Source of the DNA: Symbiodinium sp. CCMP2592
Taxonomy: Eukaryota; Sar; Dinophyceae; Suessiales; Symbiodiniaceae
Direction: 5' to 3'
Length of the DNA: 64,000 nt
NCBI GenBank assembly: GCA_905221615.1
Contig: CAJNDT010004657.1
Coordinates: 62,001 to 126,000, forward strand
This document shows, in pieces, positions 1 through 9,156 of the stretch (the stretch's first letter is position 1; each line of letters begins with the position of its first letter). The position numbers and the translations under genes are program-made. The notes beneath the pieces are model-generated. The model was not told where the DNA came from, ran no database searches, and saw only the letters and a list, made by a program, of their open reading frames with translations.

Positions 1-30
1 AGGCGTCTTTGAGGATTCAAAACATTTTCA
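1..30 (+). repeat. 3' end of the 5' LTR
   Basis: Thirty bases identical to 8519-8548, ending in CA as LTRs do, directly followed by the primer binding site. The rest of this LTR lies left of the window. Confidence 0.88.
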
Positions 31-42
31 TGGTAGCGGAGC
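31..42 (+). other. Primer binding site, initiator-Met tRNA-like
   Basis: TGGTAGCGGAGC abuts the LTR end. Its reverse complement ends in CCA and would fit the 3' end of a tRNA whose acceptor strand begins AGCGGAG, as initiator methionine tRNAs roughly do. Minus-strand DNA synthesis would be primed here. The identity of the tRNA is inferred from similarity to known copia primer sites, not checked against the host tRNA set. Confidence 0.75.
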
Positions 43-213
43 TTGGGAAAGCCCAAGCTTCGAGACACGTCTTGGGGTTCCTTTGCACTTTGCTCTGCGG
101 GGTGCTTTCGGGGAGCCCAGGCTTTGGAAAGAGAGTTCTGGACCTTTGGGGTTTTTCGCTTCTTCGGTGAAAGTAGGGCGCAGACCTCGCTCCCAGCGAG
201 ACGAGTATCGTAG

Positions 214-738
214 AGCCATTGGGACCGCGCCTGTGTGTGCTCAAACAGGGCAAGAATCGAGGCCAGCACGGCTTCTCTTGCTGCAGTAGAGGAAGTGAAA
301 GAAAGGTTGCACAGCCTTTACGTTGAGCAGCTTTGCGAACGGCCCCGTCCCGAGGGCAGATCTGGTTCTTCTTGGGATAAGATTTTATCAACCTATAGGG
401 TAGCCTTTGAGCGGAGACTTGAGGAGTTGCATACGGTTGAGTGCGTGTGGAATTTTGCGAGCAAGTGTCTGAAGAAACAGCATTTGAGAGAAGTTTTTGA
501 GGCATTCGCACCTGAAGACGTTGCTGAGAATTGCATTTCAGAGGAGTTGCAACAAGCTTCGTTACATCCGGTGGAGGAAGGCCCTAACTTCGAGCGCGAT
601 CTTCTTGCGAGCAGTGTTGAGTTGCAGGAGCTTTTGAGAGCAAGTGCTGATTGTGAGCTGCCAAGTTCTTCAGCTGAGCCAAAGCGTGCATTCAAGCGTC
701 GATTGCAACAGCAAGATTCTGTGATTGATTTGGATTAA
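214..738 (+). CDS. Open leader frame before gag, no ATG, unknown function
   Basis: A 174-codon open frame runs from just after a TAG at 211-213 to a TAA at 736-738, ending 32 bases before the gag ATG. It contains no in-frame ATG, so it would need a non-ATG start, a spliced upstream exon, or it may simply be a non-translated leader. The predicted product is charged and helical (for example VEEVKERLHSLYVEQL and FERRLEELHTVE) and has no motif I recognise. Composition is protein-like rather than random. It could be a short accessory protein ahead of gag or a fossil of one. Confidence 0.35.
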   Translation, partial: SHWDRACVCSNRARIEASTASLAAVEEVKERLHSLYVEQLCERPRPEGRSGSSWDKILSTYRVAFERRLEELHTVECVWNFASKCLKKQHLREVFEAFAPEDVAENCISEELQQASLHPVEEGPNFERDLLASSVELQELLRASADCELPSSSAEPKRAFKRRLQQQDSVIDLD

Positions 739-770
739 TTTCCTTGATTTCTTGATCAGACAGAGAAGAG

Positions 771-3700
771 ATGGACCCTCAAGGACAGAATGTTCAGCAG
801 GGGCCGCAGTTGCCCCAGCAGCCCCTAGGGAGCGCAGGAGTTGAGCCGCCAGTGGCTCAGAACCCGTTCTCTCCAGGTGGGCAAGCACAGCAGCCAGTGC
901 CACAGATGGTGCAAATTGACATGACACAGATGCAATTGCTTATGGCACAGATGGTTGAGACGGCGCAAGCAGCGTCGCAGGCTGCTCAGGCAGCCGTTGG
1001 CAGGGCCCCGAGCAATTTGACTTCAGGGTTTTCAGATGCCAATAAGATCCTTAATCGCCCGTCGGAATTTGGGTCAGGGGTGCACGACAACGACCTTGCA
1101 AATTGGTCTGAATGGAGCCACTCCTTCAGAACATGGTTGGTTTTTGCAGAAAGTCAGTTCGAACAGGACTTAAAGCTTGTGGAGGATAACTTGCAGGGCC
1201 CTGTTGATCTGACTGGGGCATCTCCGGATCGCATTGCAAGGTCTCAGAGGCTCTACGCGATCTTGGCAAGCATTCTGCGTTCGAAGCCAAAAGCGATTTT
1301 GCGTCAGGTCGGCAACAGAAACGGCCTAGAAGTCTGGCGGGTGCTCACCAACACTTTCGCACCCAAATCGAAATTCAGAGGACTGGCTCTTTTGAACGCT
1401 CTTATGACGCTCCCGAGCTTCGGGAAAGATCGCAGCCTGCGAGAACACATCCAAGGCCTCGAGAGAATAGCGGAAGAATATCAAAGGGTCACTGGACATT
1501 ATCCTGGGGAAGAGGTCATGCTAGGCACCCTAGTTCGGTCCCTTCCCTCTGCGATAAAACAGCACGTTCAACTTCAGATGACAGACTCCAGTAGTTACCA
1601 AAGCATCAGGGACTACGTTCTGGGGTACGAAGTAACGACAACGTCATGGACCCCGGCTAAAATGCACCAAGCTCTTGGTGTAGTGCCTTTGCCCAGTGCT
1701 GTCGAGCAAGGCCCAGTCCCGATGGAGGTTGATGCACTGCAAAGAAAGGGGCCAAAGGGCAAGGGCAAGAAGGGCAAAGAGCATAAAGGCAAAGGTGGAC
1801 AGCAACCGCATGTTCCTTACGGTGGCAAGGGCAAGGCCAAAGAAGGCAAGCAAAAGGGCAAGAACAAGGGCAAGGAGCAAAAAGGCAAAGGTGGACAGCA
1901 GCCGCAGAATCCTGGTGCCAAGGGCTCCCGTGCAAATGTTGTTTGCCACAATTGCCAGCGCAAAGGTCATTATGCTAGTGAGTGCTGGCGTCCTCGTGTG
2001 CAGCAAGTCCAGGCACAGGGTTCAGACACGGCGTCCACCGTTGCGCCTAGCACAGTTGGTCCTTCAGCATCGCAAGTCGCCGGCAGCGCTGCTACCACCA
2101 CGAAGCGCGTTGCTAGAGTTGAGATAGACATGACTTCCAGTGCATTTCAGGACGATGCAGAGATCAGCGGTCACATGTGTGTTTTGACAAAAGTGTGTCC
2201 TGAGGACCCAGCTGCAGCTACTGCCCAGCCGAGTTTTGCTTCACTGTGCAAGTCTTTGGCGTCTGCATGCATTGACCCCTTGAAGCCACATGTTCTTTTG
2301 CCAGTGCCCGAGACTGAAGTGTTTGACATGTCATATTCGGACAGTGACTGTGTCTGGACAGTGCCAGATGAGATGCATGGAGCCACATGTGTTGGTTGGT
2401 TGAGCAGTGCACGTGATTCTGAGTATGTGAAGTGCAAGGCACCAGCCCGCAACCGTGCAAGGCCAGGAAGGCGATCACGGCAGCCACTGCAGTGCGAGCT
2501 GATGTTGCACTCATGCGAAGCCGCCGCTGAGCACCTTGTGACCCCACCTGTGCATCCACTTCAGGACCTCAGCGTGTGTGCAGTGTCATGGGCAGACATG
2601 AGCAACGAGATTGAGGTTGTGGTCGACTCTGGGTCGGATGCCTCATGCTTGCCGCTGTCCTGGGCACACGTCGGAAGGGCTGATGGAGCGAGCCTTGATA
2701 GTTTCAGGGATGCCCAGGGTCGCATGATTAGGGGTTCGCAAATGCGTACGGCAGTGCTTCAGATTGATGGTGTGCAATTCAAGGAGCGATGGCTGTTGAG
2801 CAGTGTGACACAACCGCTTTTCAGTGTCGGCAAGTTGCTCAGGCGGGGATGGGACATCATCCACAGTGACGGTGTTCCTTACTTGACAAATCCTGGGGGC
2901 ACAGTGCGAGTGCCTATGCACTACCGGCACAATTCCTTGCATGCACGAGGCTCCATCATGAGCGTGGTAGTGTGCGCCAATGACTGTTTGAGCGATGACA
3001 GAGAGGACGATGCGGCCCGACACCACGAGCCCCAGGAAGCCGAGCTTGATGATGAGCAAGTGCACGGCAATGACCAGCAGGTCGAGGTGCCCCGGAGTGC
3101 TGAAGCAGACAGCCCTGTTGCGGCTGCGGTGCGTGCGCTTAAGCTTGGCAGTGCATGGCTGAACCTACTGGGTAGCCAATACACCGAGATGCAGCATGGA
3201 ATCTTTGCTAGGCAAGATGAGTCGGATCGGTTTCTTGATGTGTCAGTGCCTTTGAGCCACCACGGAGTGGGCTTTCGCACGACTCTTCAGTACGATGGTG
3301 CTGAATGGAGACTGATTGAAATCAACTGCATGATCAGCCTCTTCGACGATCTTGAGAAGGAGTTTGAGCCTAAAGGGTCACGCCACATCATCACCATTGG
3401 CTCTGTTCATCCCTTGCAGGTTGAAAAGCTGTTTGGTCATCAGCCTGTAGCGTGGAACGATGAAAGCTATGATGGCGAGTATGCTGATGCACCGCCTGAT
3501 GAAAACATGCTTGAGGAGGATGAAAAGGCTGAAGATGTTGATGACGGTAGCGGCGTAGGACCTGTACCTCTCGCTGAAGTTCCGTCGCAGGGTCATGTTG
3601 TGGTCAATGGGGTTGAACTGCATCCCGGGTGTACCCTTAAGACCCTAAGGTCGGCCTGTGAGGTTCTTGGAATAGGCAAGTCCGGAGGAAAGCACACGGT

Positions 3701-4460
3701 CTTTGCGAGGATCGAGCAACACTTGAAAACTCAGGAGTTGCTGCAACAGCATGCTTTCCAGACTGATGGTGTGCCATTGCCGCTTGAACAAAAGTTTGTC
3801 GAGGAGCCAACGGCAGAGCAGAAGCGACGGCATGAGCTCAGTCATGTGCCATATGCCGATTGGTGCCCACACTGTGTAAAGTTCCGCGCCAAAGCCGACA
3901 AACATGTGTCGAGCAAACCCGAGCTGCGGGACGATTCGGTGTGCAGCTTCGATTTTGCTTATACAGGACGGAGCAGCCCAGCTGAGTTTGAAGGTGCATC
4001 AAAGGACAAGCTTGTTTGCCTTGTTTTGAAGGACTCCCACACGGGAGCGATGCATGCTGTGCCAACGCCAGCCAAGGGCGGACCGGTTGCGTTCAAGTAT
4101 CTTGTTGCCGAAGTTTGTCGGTTCTTGAATTACTGTGGGCATGAGTCCGTCACGATCAGGTCTGACGGTGAGCCAGCTTGCTTAGCGCTTCAGCAGGGCA
4201 TCAAGGCTTTCAGGACCAAGATGGGGTTACGTACCCACTTGGAACAGACCGAGCCAAGTGATCACCAGTCAAATGCTTCGGAACAAGCCATTGATAGCAT
4301 TCGGCAGCTTGCAGGATGCATTCTTGACCAGTTTGAGGATCGTGCCCAGACAACTGTAGGTGCAGTGCAATGCACCCAATGCACGGCTATGCTTGGAGAC
4401 ACGCGGCATGGCTTCACATGCGAATGTCGCGGCACAACGACCTCAGTGCGTTTCAGGTGA
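771..4460 (+). CDS. Copia polyprotein part 1: Gag, protease, SAP-like domain, integrase
   Basis: Starts at an ATG at 771. Residues about 75-290 are a gag-like helical region. Residues about 325-385 are a Lys/Gly/Gln-rich tract made of repeated KGKGKKGKEH-like units, followed by a CCHC knuckle, CHNCQRKGHYASEC, near residue 393, which binds RNA. The protease active site is VVDSGSDASCLP near 618. Residues about 944-988 read like a SAP DNA-binding motif (LKTLRSACEVLGIGKSGGK). The integrase follows: zinc-type HELSH...WCPHC near 1020, then acidic residues in SFDFAYTG (about 1060), IRSDGEPA (about 1130) and NASEQAID (about 1170). The frame ends 4460 in out-of-frame residues; the integrase continues in the -1 frame from about 4370. 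No heptamer slip site is visible, so a mutational or assembly frameshift is likelier than programmed recoding. Confidence 0.9.
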   Translation: MDPQGQNVQQGPQLPQQPLGSAGVEPPVAQNPFSPGGQAQQPVPQMVQIDMTQMQLLMAQMVETAQAASQAAQAAVGRAPSNLTSGFSDANKILNRPSEFGSGVHDNDLANWSEWSHSFRTWLVFAESQFEQDLKLVEDNLQGPVDLTGASPDRIARSQRLYAILASILRSKPKAILRQVGNRNGLEVWRVLTNTFAPKSKFRGLALLNALMTLPSFGKDRSLREHIQGLERIAEEYQRVTGHYPGEEVMLGTLVRSLPSAIKQHVQLQMTDSSSYQSIRDYVLGYEVTTTSWTPAKMHQALGVVPLPSAVEQGPVPMEVDALQRKGPKGKGKKGKEHKGKGGQQPHVPYGGKGKAKEGKQKGKNKGKEQKGKGGQQPQNPGAKGSRANVVCHNCQRKGHYASECWRPRVQQVQAQGSDTASTVAPSTVGPSASQVAGSAATTTKRVARVEIDMTSSAFQDDAEISGHMCVLTKVCPEDPAAATAQPSFASLCKSLASACIDPLKPHVLLPVPETEVFDMSYSDSDCVWTVPDEMHGATCVGWLSSARDSEYVKCKAPARNRARPGRRSRQPLQCELMLHSCEAAAEHLVTPPVHPLQDLSVCAVSWADMSNEIEVVVDSGSDASCLPLSWAHVGRADGASLDSFRDAQGRMIRGSQMRTAVLQIDGVQFKERWLLSSVTQPLFSVGKLLRRGWDIIHSDGVPYLTNPGGTVRVPMHYRHNSLHARGSIMSVVVCANDCLSDDREDDAARHHEPQEAELDDEQVHGNDQQVEVPRSAEADSPVAAAVRALKLGSAWLNLLGSQYTEMQHGIFARQDESDRFLDVSVPLSHHGVGFRTTLQYDGAEWRLIEINCMISLFDDLEKEFEPKGSRHIITIGSVHPLQVEKLFGHQPVAWNDESYDGEYADAPPDENMLEEDEKAEDVDDGSGVGPVPLAEVPSQGHVVVNGVELHPGCTLKTLRSACEVLGIGKSGGKHTVFARIEQHLKTQELLQQHAFQTDGVPLPLEQKFVEEPTAEQKRRHELSHVPYADWCPHCVKFRAKADKHVSSKPELRDDSVCSFDFAYTGRSSPAEFEGASKDKLVCLVLKDSHTGAMHAVPTPAKGGPVAFKYLVAEVCRFLNYCGHESVTIRSDGEPACLALQQGIKAFRTKMGLRTHLEQTEPSDHQSNASEQAIDSIRQLAGCILDQFEDRAQTTVGAVQCTQCTAMLGDTRHGFTCECRGTTTSVRFR

Positions 4461-7114
4461 TCAATGGCCGGCCATATGCAGGGAAACTAGTTTGTTTTGG
4501 AGAAAATGTTTACGCAAGGGTCAAGAGCAGTGTCAAAGGAAAAGCACGCTGGTGCAAAATGCTTTGGCTTGGAAAACTTCCTGTGTCGGACCTACACTTT
4601 GGAGTCACCGAGGGAGGATTCATGCTGTCCTCAAGGTCCATCAGGCGGTTGCCAAAGCAATATGATTCATCCTTGTGTGCCAAGCTGCGCGATATGCCGT
4701 GGAGCCAAGCGTCTTTCCTTGCAGGCCAAGTTGGTCAAGCACGTAAGCAGAAAACGCTTGAGGGTGATGAGGGTGCCGGAACCGAGCCTCAGGTTGAGCA
4801 GCAAGCCGAAGTGCCTCCACAAGCGGGTGCGGCGGAGAATCCTTTGCCGTTTCCGGGTCATTTGTTGCCCGACGATGCAATGTTGCAAGAGTTTGTGCCA
4901 CCGCTGCCCCGAGAGCCAGTGTTGCATTCGCCTGAGCCGCCAACTCCTGTAGCGGCCACTCCAGGGCAGCAAGCAGAGACTCCGATGCAAGTTGAAACGG
5001 CCTCGCCACTTGTGTCGTTTGATGATGGGCCTGGGATTGCTTCTTCGTCCTCTGGGATAGCACGGCCTGCGACTGAGGAAGCAGGCGGGGAAGCTCCAGC
5101 CCGAAAGAAACTTCGTCTTGATGCTGTTCAGACAAGTGCATATGACTGTGAGATGTTCCATCATGATGAGGCCCCAGAGCTTCTTGATGAAAGTGCAGAG
5201 CAGTTTCTTGACTGTCAGGATGAGTCCATTTGGGACACTGAGGATTGGGCTGATGACTCAGCCAATGCACCCGACATCCCGAGTATTTTGATTAAGCCTT
5301 TCAGTGAAACTGAGCCAGTGTGCGATGCATCCGAGCTTGAAGCCATCGACGCTGCAGCAGATTCCTTTGAGCTTGAGCGGTTGACAAAAGCCGGTGTTCT
5401 TGAGCAAAGTGAGTCCTGGCTTGAAGGGCATCGGACATTGTCTTCAAAGTACGTTCGCACCTGGAGGCCTAAAGTGATCAATCAGGAGCGCGTTTGGTTG
5501 CGCAGAGCCAGGTTAGTAGCGCGCGAATTTGCGCATCTAGATCCGGGCAGGCAACACTTGTTTGCACCGATGACAACCCAGTGCATGCTGAGAATCGTTC
5601 CATCGCTTTTCATTCGCAACTTTGGGGACGGTTGGCCCCTACTGAGTCTTGATGTGTCTGACGCTTTCTTGCAGTGCAAGCAACAGCATGATACCTTGAC
5701 AAAAGTTGATGGAAAATGGTATAAACTTTTTCGTATGCTGCCTGGGCAACGGGACGGATCTGCTACCTGGTTTCAAGATTTTATGTGTGAAATCCGCGCA
5801 GCTGTTGCTGCTGAGCCATTGGCAGAGCAGCCGGTGTTGTTTCGCATCCCACATGCGGAAGGCAACCACGTGTGCCAAGGAGGTGGAATGGTGCATGTAG
5901 ATGACATGCTTGCGGCAGGATTGACCGCACGCCTTCAGGAGCTTGAGAATCACTTGAAGTCAAAGTTCAAGGTGTCCAGTGAATGGATTCGCCAAGTAGG
6001 CGACGAGGTTTCCTTCTTGAAGCGGCGACTGATCCTAGTCAGCCCCAACTTGCTTGTTGTTGAGCCTGATATCAAATATCTTGAGAAACTCTTGAAGATC
6101 ACTGGACTAGAGGGTGCCAAGGAGCGGTACAAGGCGGCCCCGTTCCCGACTGGAGGCCTGCCTACAGACCTTGCATCGGACCGTGAGCTGAACTCAGAGT
6201 CGGCATCAAAGTATCGCTCAGCACTTGGTATCCTAATGTACCTTGCTTCTGACCTGTTGGCGTGTCAATTTGGGATCCGGTTCTTGTCCACACATGCTCA
6301 CAAGCCTACCGAAGGCTGCTGGAAGCTACTGAGGCATCTGACTGCCTATGTGAATTGCCACAAGTCACATGTGCTGGGTTTGCCAAAACCTCAGCTTGGG
6401 CAAGGACTGGTCTGCAATCGTGTGTCTGAGCAGAAAACTTCTACCCTCGAAATGTTCTCTGACAGTGACTGGTCCGGGGATAAGAAGACACGCAAGTCCG
6501 TATCTGCATGTTGCATTCTTTGGGACGGGCAGCTGCTCCACTCCAGCAGCCAAACACAGAAGGTGATCAGTCTTTCTTCGTGCGAGGCTGAGTACAATTC
6601 CCTTGTTGCTGGTGCGGCAACTGCCATCCTCCTTAAGAATTGCGTCACACACCTGTGCCCGGAACTGCATATTTCGTTGACATGCTTGTGTGACAATGCA
6701 GCAGCTAGGTCGCTTGGGAATCGCCAAGGAGTCGGACGGACTCGCCACATTGACGGAAAGCTGTTGTGGCTTCAGCAGATGACTCAGGAAAAGATGCTCA
6801 ACATTTCACCGGTTGGAACCGCAGAGAATGTTGCTGACCTTCCCACGAAGCCGCTAAAGCCAGAGAGAGTTGAGTTCATCCTTGCACGTTTGAATGTTCG
6901 TGACAAGGAATGCGGCTATGCTTTGGTTGGGAACGCCCACTTGCTTGATCACAGGACGCGACATCATGTGAGTCGTGTTGTGAAGCGAGGAGCAGTCAAC
7001 CCACAGCTTGTGCTTCAGATCCTTGCATTGGCTTTGCAAGCAGACTCTGTCGCCAGTGCCGATGATGAGCCCAATACGCATGACGATGACGCCTTGAGCC
7101 AGGGGACTGAATAG
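4370..7114 (+). CDS. Copia polyprotein part 2: integrase C-terminus, reverse transcriptase, RNase H
   Basis: This frame overlaps the previous one by 91 bases and begins with the conserved integrase continuation WRHAAWL and FGENVYARV. Reverse transcriptase motifs are SLDVSDAFLQ (about residue 427), the copia motif-B variant RMLPGQRDGSATWF (about 458) and the catalytic VHVDDML (about 508). RNase H follows with EMFSDSDWSGD (about 695), SLSSCEAEYNSL (about 735) and LCDNAAARSLGNRQG (about 773). All catalytic acidic residues are present, so apart from the frame change the pol region looks intact. The first ATG at 4370 is probably not a true start; the protein is expected to be made as a continuation of the upstream polyprotein. 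Stop TAG at 7112-7114. Confidence 0.92.
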   Translation: MHPMHGYAWRHAAWLHMRMSRHNDLSAFQVINGRPYAGKLVCFGENVYARVKSSVKGKARWCKMLWLGKLPVSDLHFGVTEGGFMLSSRSIRRLPKQYDSSLCAKLRDMPWSQASFLAGQVGQARKQKTLEGDEGAGTEPQVEQQAEVPPQAGAAENPLPFPGHLLPDDAMLQEFVPPLPREPVLHSPEPPTPVAATPGQQAETPMQVETASPLVSFDDGPGIASSSSGIARPATEEAGGEAPARKKLRLDAVQTSAYDCEMFHHDEAPELLDESAEQFLDCQDESIWDTEDWADDSANAPDIPSILIKPFSETEPVCDASELEAIDAAADSFELERLTKAGVLEQSESWLEGHRTLSSKYVRTWRPKVINQERVWLRRARLVAREFAHLDPGRQHLFAPMTTQCMLRIVPSLFIRNFGDGWPLLSLDVSDAFLQCKQQHDTLTKVDGKWYKLFRMLPGQRDGSATWFQDFMCEIRAAVAAEPLAEQPVLFRIPHAEGNHVCQGGGMVHVDDMLAAGLTARLQELENHLKSKFKVSSEWIRQVGDEVSFLKRRLILVSPNLLVVEPDIKYLEKLLKITGLEGAKERYKAAPFPTGGLPTDLASDRELNSESASKYRSALGILMYLASDLLACQFGIRFLSTHAHKPTEGCWKLLRHLTAYVNCHKSHVLGLPKPQLGQGLVCNRVSEQKTSTLEMFSDSDWSGDKKTRKSVSACCILWDGQLLHSSSQTQKVISLSSCEAEYNSLVAGAATAILLKNCVTHLCPELHISLTCLCDNAAARSLGNRQGVGRTRHIDGKLLWLQQMTQEKMLNISPVGTAENVADLPTKPLKPERVEFILARLNVRDKECGYALVGNAHLLDHRTRHHVSRVVKRGAVNPQLVLQILALALQADSVASADDEPNTHDDDALSQGTE

Positions 7115-7129
7115 CATGGTTACGGGGAG

Positions 7130-7816
7130 ATGTTTTGGAATTTTCTTGAACAGTTGCTGTATGCGATTTTCTTGATTGCTGATTTCCTTGCAGAGCATCC
7201 CATGACGAGTTTCATTTTGAGCCAATGCGTTATCCTTGCAGTGCTGTGTGGTATCTTCTGGTGCCGCGGAAGCAGACCAGAAAGGTTGCAAGAGAAGGCG
7301 AGTGAGGTAGCAGCATCGTGCAACGAGCACAATGCGCCGCAGGTGACACCGAGTGTATGCATTAATGTAACGGTCGAAGGAACCAAGGTTTCGGTTGATA
7401 GGGTAGCCCCACAACCTGCCGAAAGCCCTAATCCTTGCACCTTGGGCAGCCCTGAGAGTAGTGCCGGACCTTGTAGTGCAAGTGTGCTTGAGCAGAGCGG
7501 CGCCCGAGCCGCCAGCAGCAGCAGTCGAGCTGCTGATGATCATGATGTTCCCGACCCCGATGCAAGATCATCCAATGGACCTGCGGTGCAGCCGAAAGCA
7601 CCGAACCCAGCAGTCGCACATACACAAGTACTTGAGCAGCGCATCAGAGATGAGCTTGATCAGCAGATCGTGTGGGTGACCAAGTCACGTGGCTATGCAT
7701 ACCATGGTCGCCGAAGTTGCGGCAACTTGAAGTGTGCCAAAGCACTTGAGCGCCTTACACGTGGAGATGCAGTGCGCCGAGGCTTTAAGCCGTGCAAAGT
7801 GTGTTACGGAGGCTGA
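7130..7816 (+). CDS. Third ORF of the copia element: N-terminal membrane segment, C-terminal cysteine motif
   Basis: An intact 228-codon ORF with its own ATG starts 15 bases after the pol stop. Residues about 5-45 are strongly hydrophobic, with one or two membrane spans (LLYAIFLIADFLA and FILSQCVILAVLCGIFW), followed by basic residues. The middle is Ser/Pro/Ala-rich and probably disordered. The last 55 residues form a compact domain with YAYHGRRSCGNLKCAKAL and GFKPCKVCYGG. The pattern Y-H-x(3)-S-C-x2-L...A...G-x-x-P-C-x2-C resembles the small cysteine domain found at the C-terminus of some bacterial nuclease and competence proteins (weak resemblance, from memory). The position after pol is where env-like genes sit in some LTR elements, but no viral envelope similarity is seen. 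Confidence 0.7.
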   Translation: MFWNFLEQLLYAIFLIADFLAEHPMTSFILSQCVILAVLCGIFWCRGSRPERLQEKASEVAASCNEHNAPQVTPSVCINVTVEGTKVSVDRVAPQPAESPNPCTLGSPESSAGPCSASVLEQSGARAASSSSRAADDHDVPDPDARSSNGPAVQPKAPNPAVAHTQVLEQRIRDELDQQIVWVTKSRGYAYHGRRSCGNLKCAKALERLTRGDAVRRGFKPCKVCYGG

Positions 7817-8340
7817 CTTTGTATAATGCTCTTGATGCGCCAATCCTTGAGTGCGCTGCTTCGGGCAGTGCACTGATCGGTTGGATTCTTGTACAAAGGC
7901 TGCTGTGGCAACGACGATTGTATATAGTCTTGTTTGAGCAGAACCTGACAGGACTTTGGAAACAGCATTTTGCTGTCAATCTTGATTCACTTACCAACCG
8001 CTTTGGCAGCTGTGGAGCAGCTGCGAGTCCACAGGAGCAGGCTCACGAGCCACTCGATGCAACTAGGCATCCCAATACTTTGTGCTGATTTCTTAGGAAT
8101 CATGCTTTGTCGTGGTGGGGCAGCCCAGAGCTGCATGGAGCTCACTTGAATCGCCTACGCTTGGGCGAGTCAAGCTATCGTCTCGTGGGCGATGCACGCC
8201 CTCAGAGACGGTGTAACCTAGTCGTAGATGTACAGTTCTACGTAGTTGAGCATAGTATCGAGCCAAAGACCTTTTGGGGCAGTGCTCATGAAAAGTCGTC
8301 TAAGTCGAGTGCGATCCTGAACTAAGCAAGCTGTTGTTCT

Positions 8341-8348
8341 GAAAGGGG
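8341..8348 (+). other. Polypurine tract
   Basis: GAAAGGGG lies immediately 5' of the TG that opens the 3' LTR and would prime plus-strand DNA synthesis. Placement is fixed by the LTR boundary. Confidence 0.7.
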
Positions 8349-8548
8349 TGAGGCAAACTAGATTATGCCGAAGACTTCAACCCGCGAGCTCAATGAAGCT
8401 TCGTAGGCGGGGTGTTTATTATTTTGCCTCCTAGGAAACCTCATGCAATTTATCTTGATTTGCTTTATCGTATTTCATGCACTCATGTGTTTCACATTGT
8501 GATTGCGCTATACTCCGCAGGCGTCTTTGAGGATTCAAAACATTTTCA
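8349..8548 (+). repeat. 3' LTR, 200 bp
   Basis: Begins TGAGGCAAAC after the polypurine tract and ends TTTTCA, giving the usual TG...CA ends; its last 30 bases match window positions 1-30 exactly. It contains a short internal inverted repeat, GAGGCAAA near the start against TTTTGCCTC near 8425. No TATA box or poly(A) signal can be assigned with confidence. Its start is inferred from the tract and TG because the 5' copy is missing. Confidence 0.8.
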
Positions 8549-9156
8549 TGTATCCAGGTTCCAGGTAGCTTAAACAACCAGCAGGCCTGGTGGTAGCTGG
8601 TGCCACTAGGAAGCTGGAAAAGGGGAACAGCCCCTCCTTACTAAAACGGTAGGTCCCGACCCGTTTCACCCGCCGAAGGCAGCGACTCGCTCCGCCCACC
8701 GAGAAGAAAATCTGTAACATTACCTGCGGTATGACAGCATAGAACCAGCTTTTGCAGTACATGAGGGCATGAGCTGTGGAACGAGGTTTTATTTTCCAAC
8801 CAATGTGCATTTGTGGTGCATGTGAAGACATGAGCATGTTTTTGCCACGATGTGAGTTTTTAGCATAGAAGAGTTTCGTCAGCGAGCTGAAGCGAGCGTG
8901 ATATGCAAGCATATCACTCCAGTTTGAAGCTGTGGGCCGCGTGTTGTATCTGCATCAAGAATGCAGAGCTCAAGAGCTGTGAAACAGCGAAGTAGGTCAG
9001 CAGTAGTGCAAGGACAAAGTCACGACACCTCTCTTGCTGTGAGTGCGAAAGTGCTGTGCAGGCTGTGCGAGCTGTGTTAGTGTTTGTAAGTTTCTACAGC
9101 GGCGGCCAACCCAGCAGAGAGGGTGCCATTATCGCTGAATCGAAAGGAGGCCAGGT
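8549..9156. other. Non-coding flank of the copia element
   Basis: About 600 bases right of the 3' LTR. No gene, tRNA or repeat could be recognised. The five bases after the LTR (TGTAT) would be the right target-site copy. Confidence 0.4.

Larger units (their letters stand above)
1..8548 (+). mobile_element. Ty1/copia LTR retrotransposon (5' LTR cut by window edge)
   Basis: The domain order is that of copia elements: gag with a CCHC knuckle, aspartic protease, integrase, reverse transcriptase, RNase H. The first 30 bases of the window recur without mismatch at 8519-8548, so the window opens at the end of the 5' LTR. A primer binding site follows at once at 31-42, and a polypurine tract precedes the 3' LTR at 8349. 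The coding part is split over two frames (771-4460 and 4370-7114), and an additional ORF lies between RNase H and the 3' LTR. The 5-base target duplication cannot be tested because the left flank is outside the window. The region 7817-8338 between the last ORF and the polypurine tract holds no convincing gene. Copia assignment is firm; a recent insertion is suggested only by 30 identical LTR bases. Confidence 0.93.

Noticed and set aside
4355-4380. Programmed -1 frameshift in copia pol
   Set aside because: No slippery heptamer or obvious pseudoknot, and the break falls inside integrase.
7792-8325. Short frames between the copia third ORF and the 3' LTR
   Set aside because: No usable start, motif or composition; treated as untranslated element sequence.
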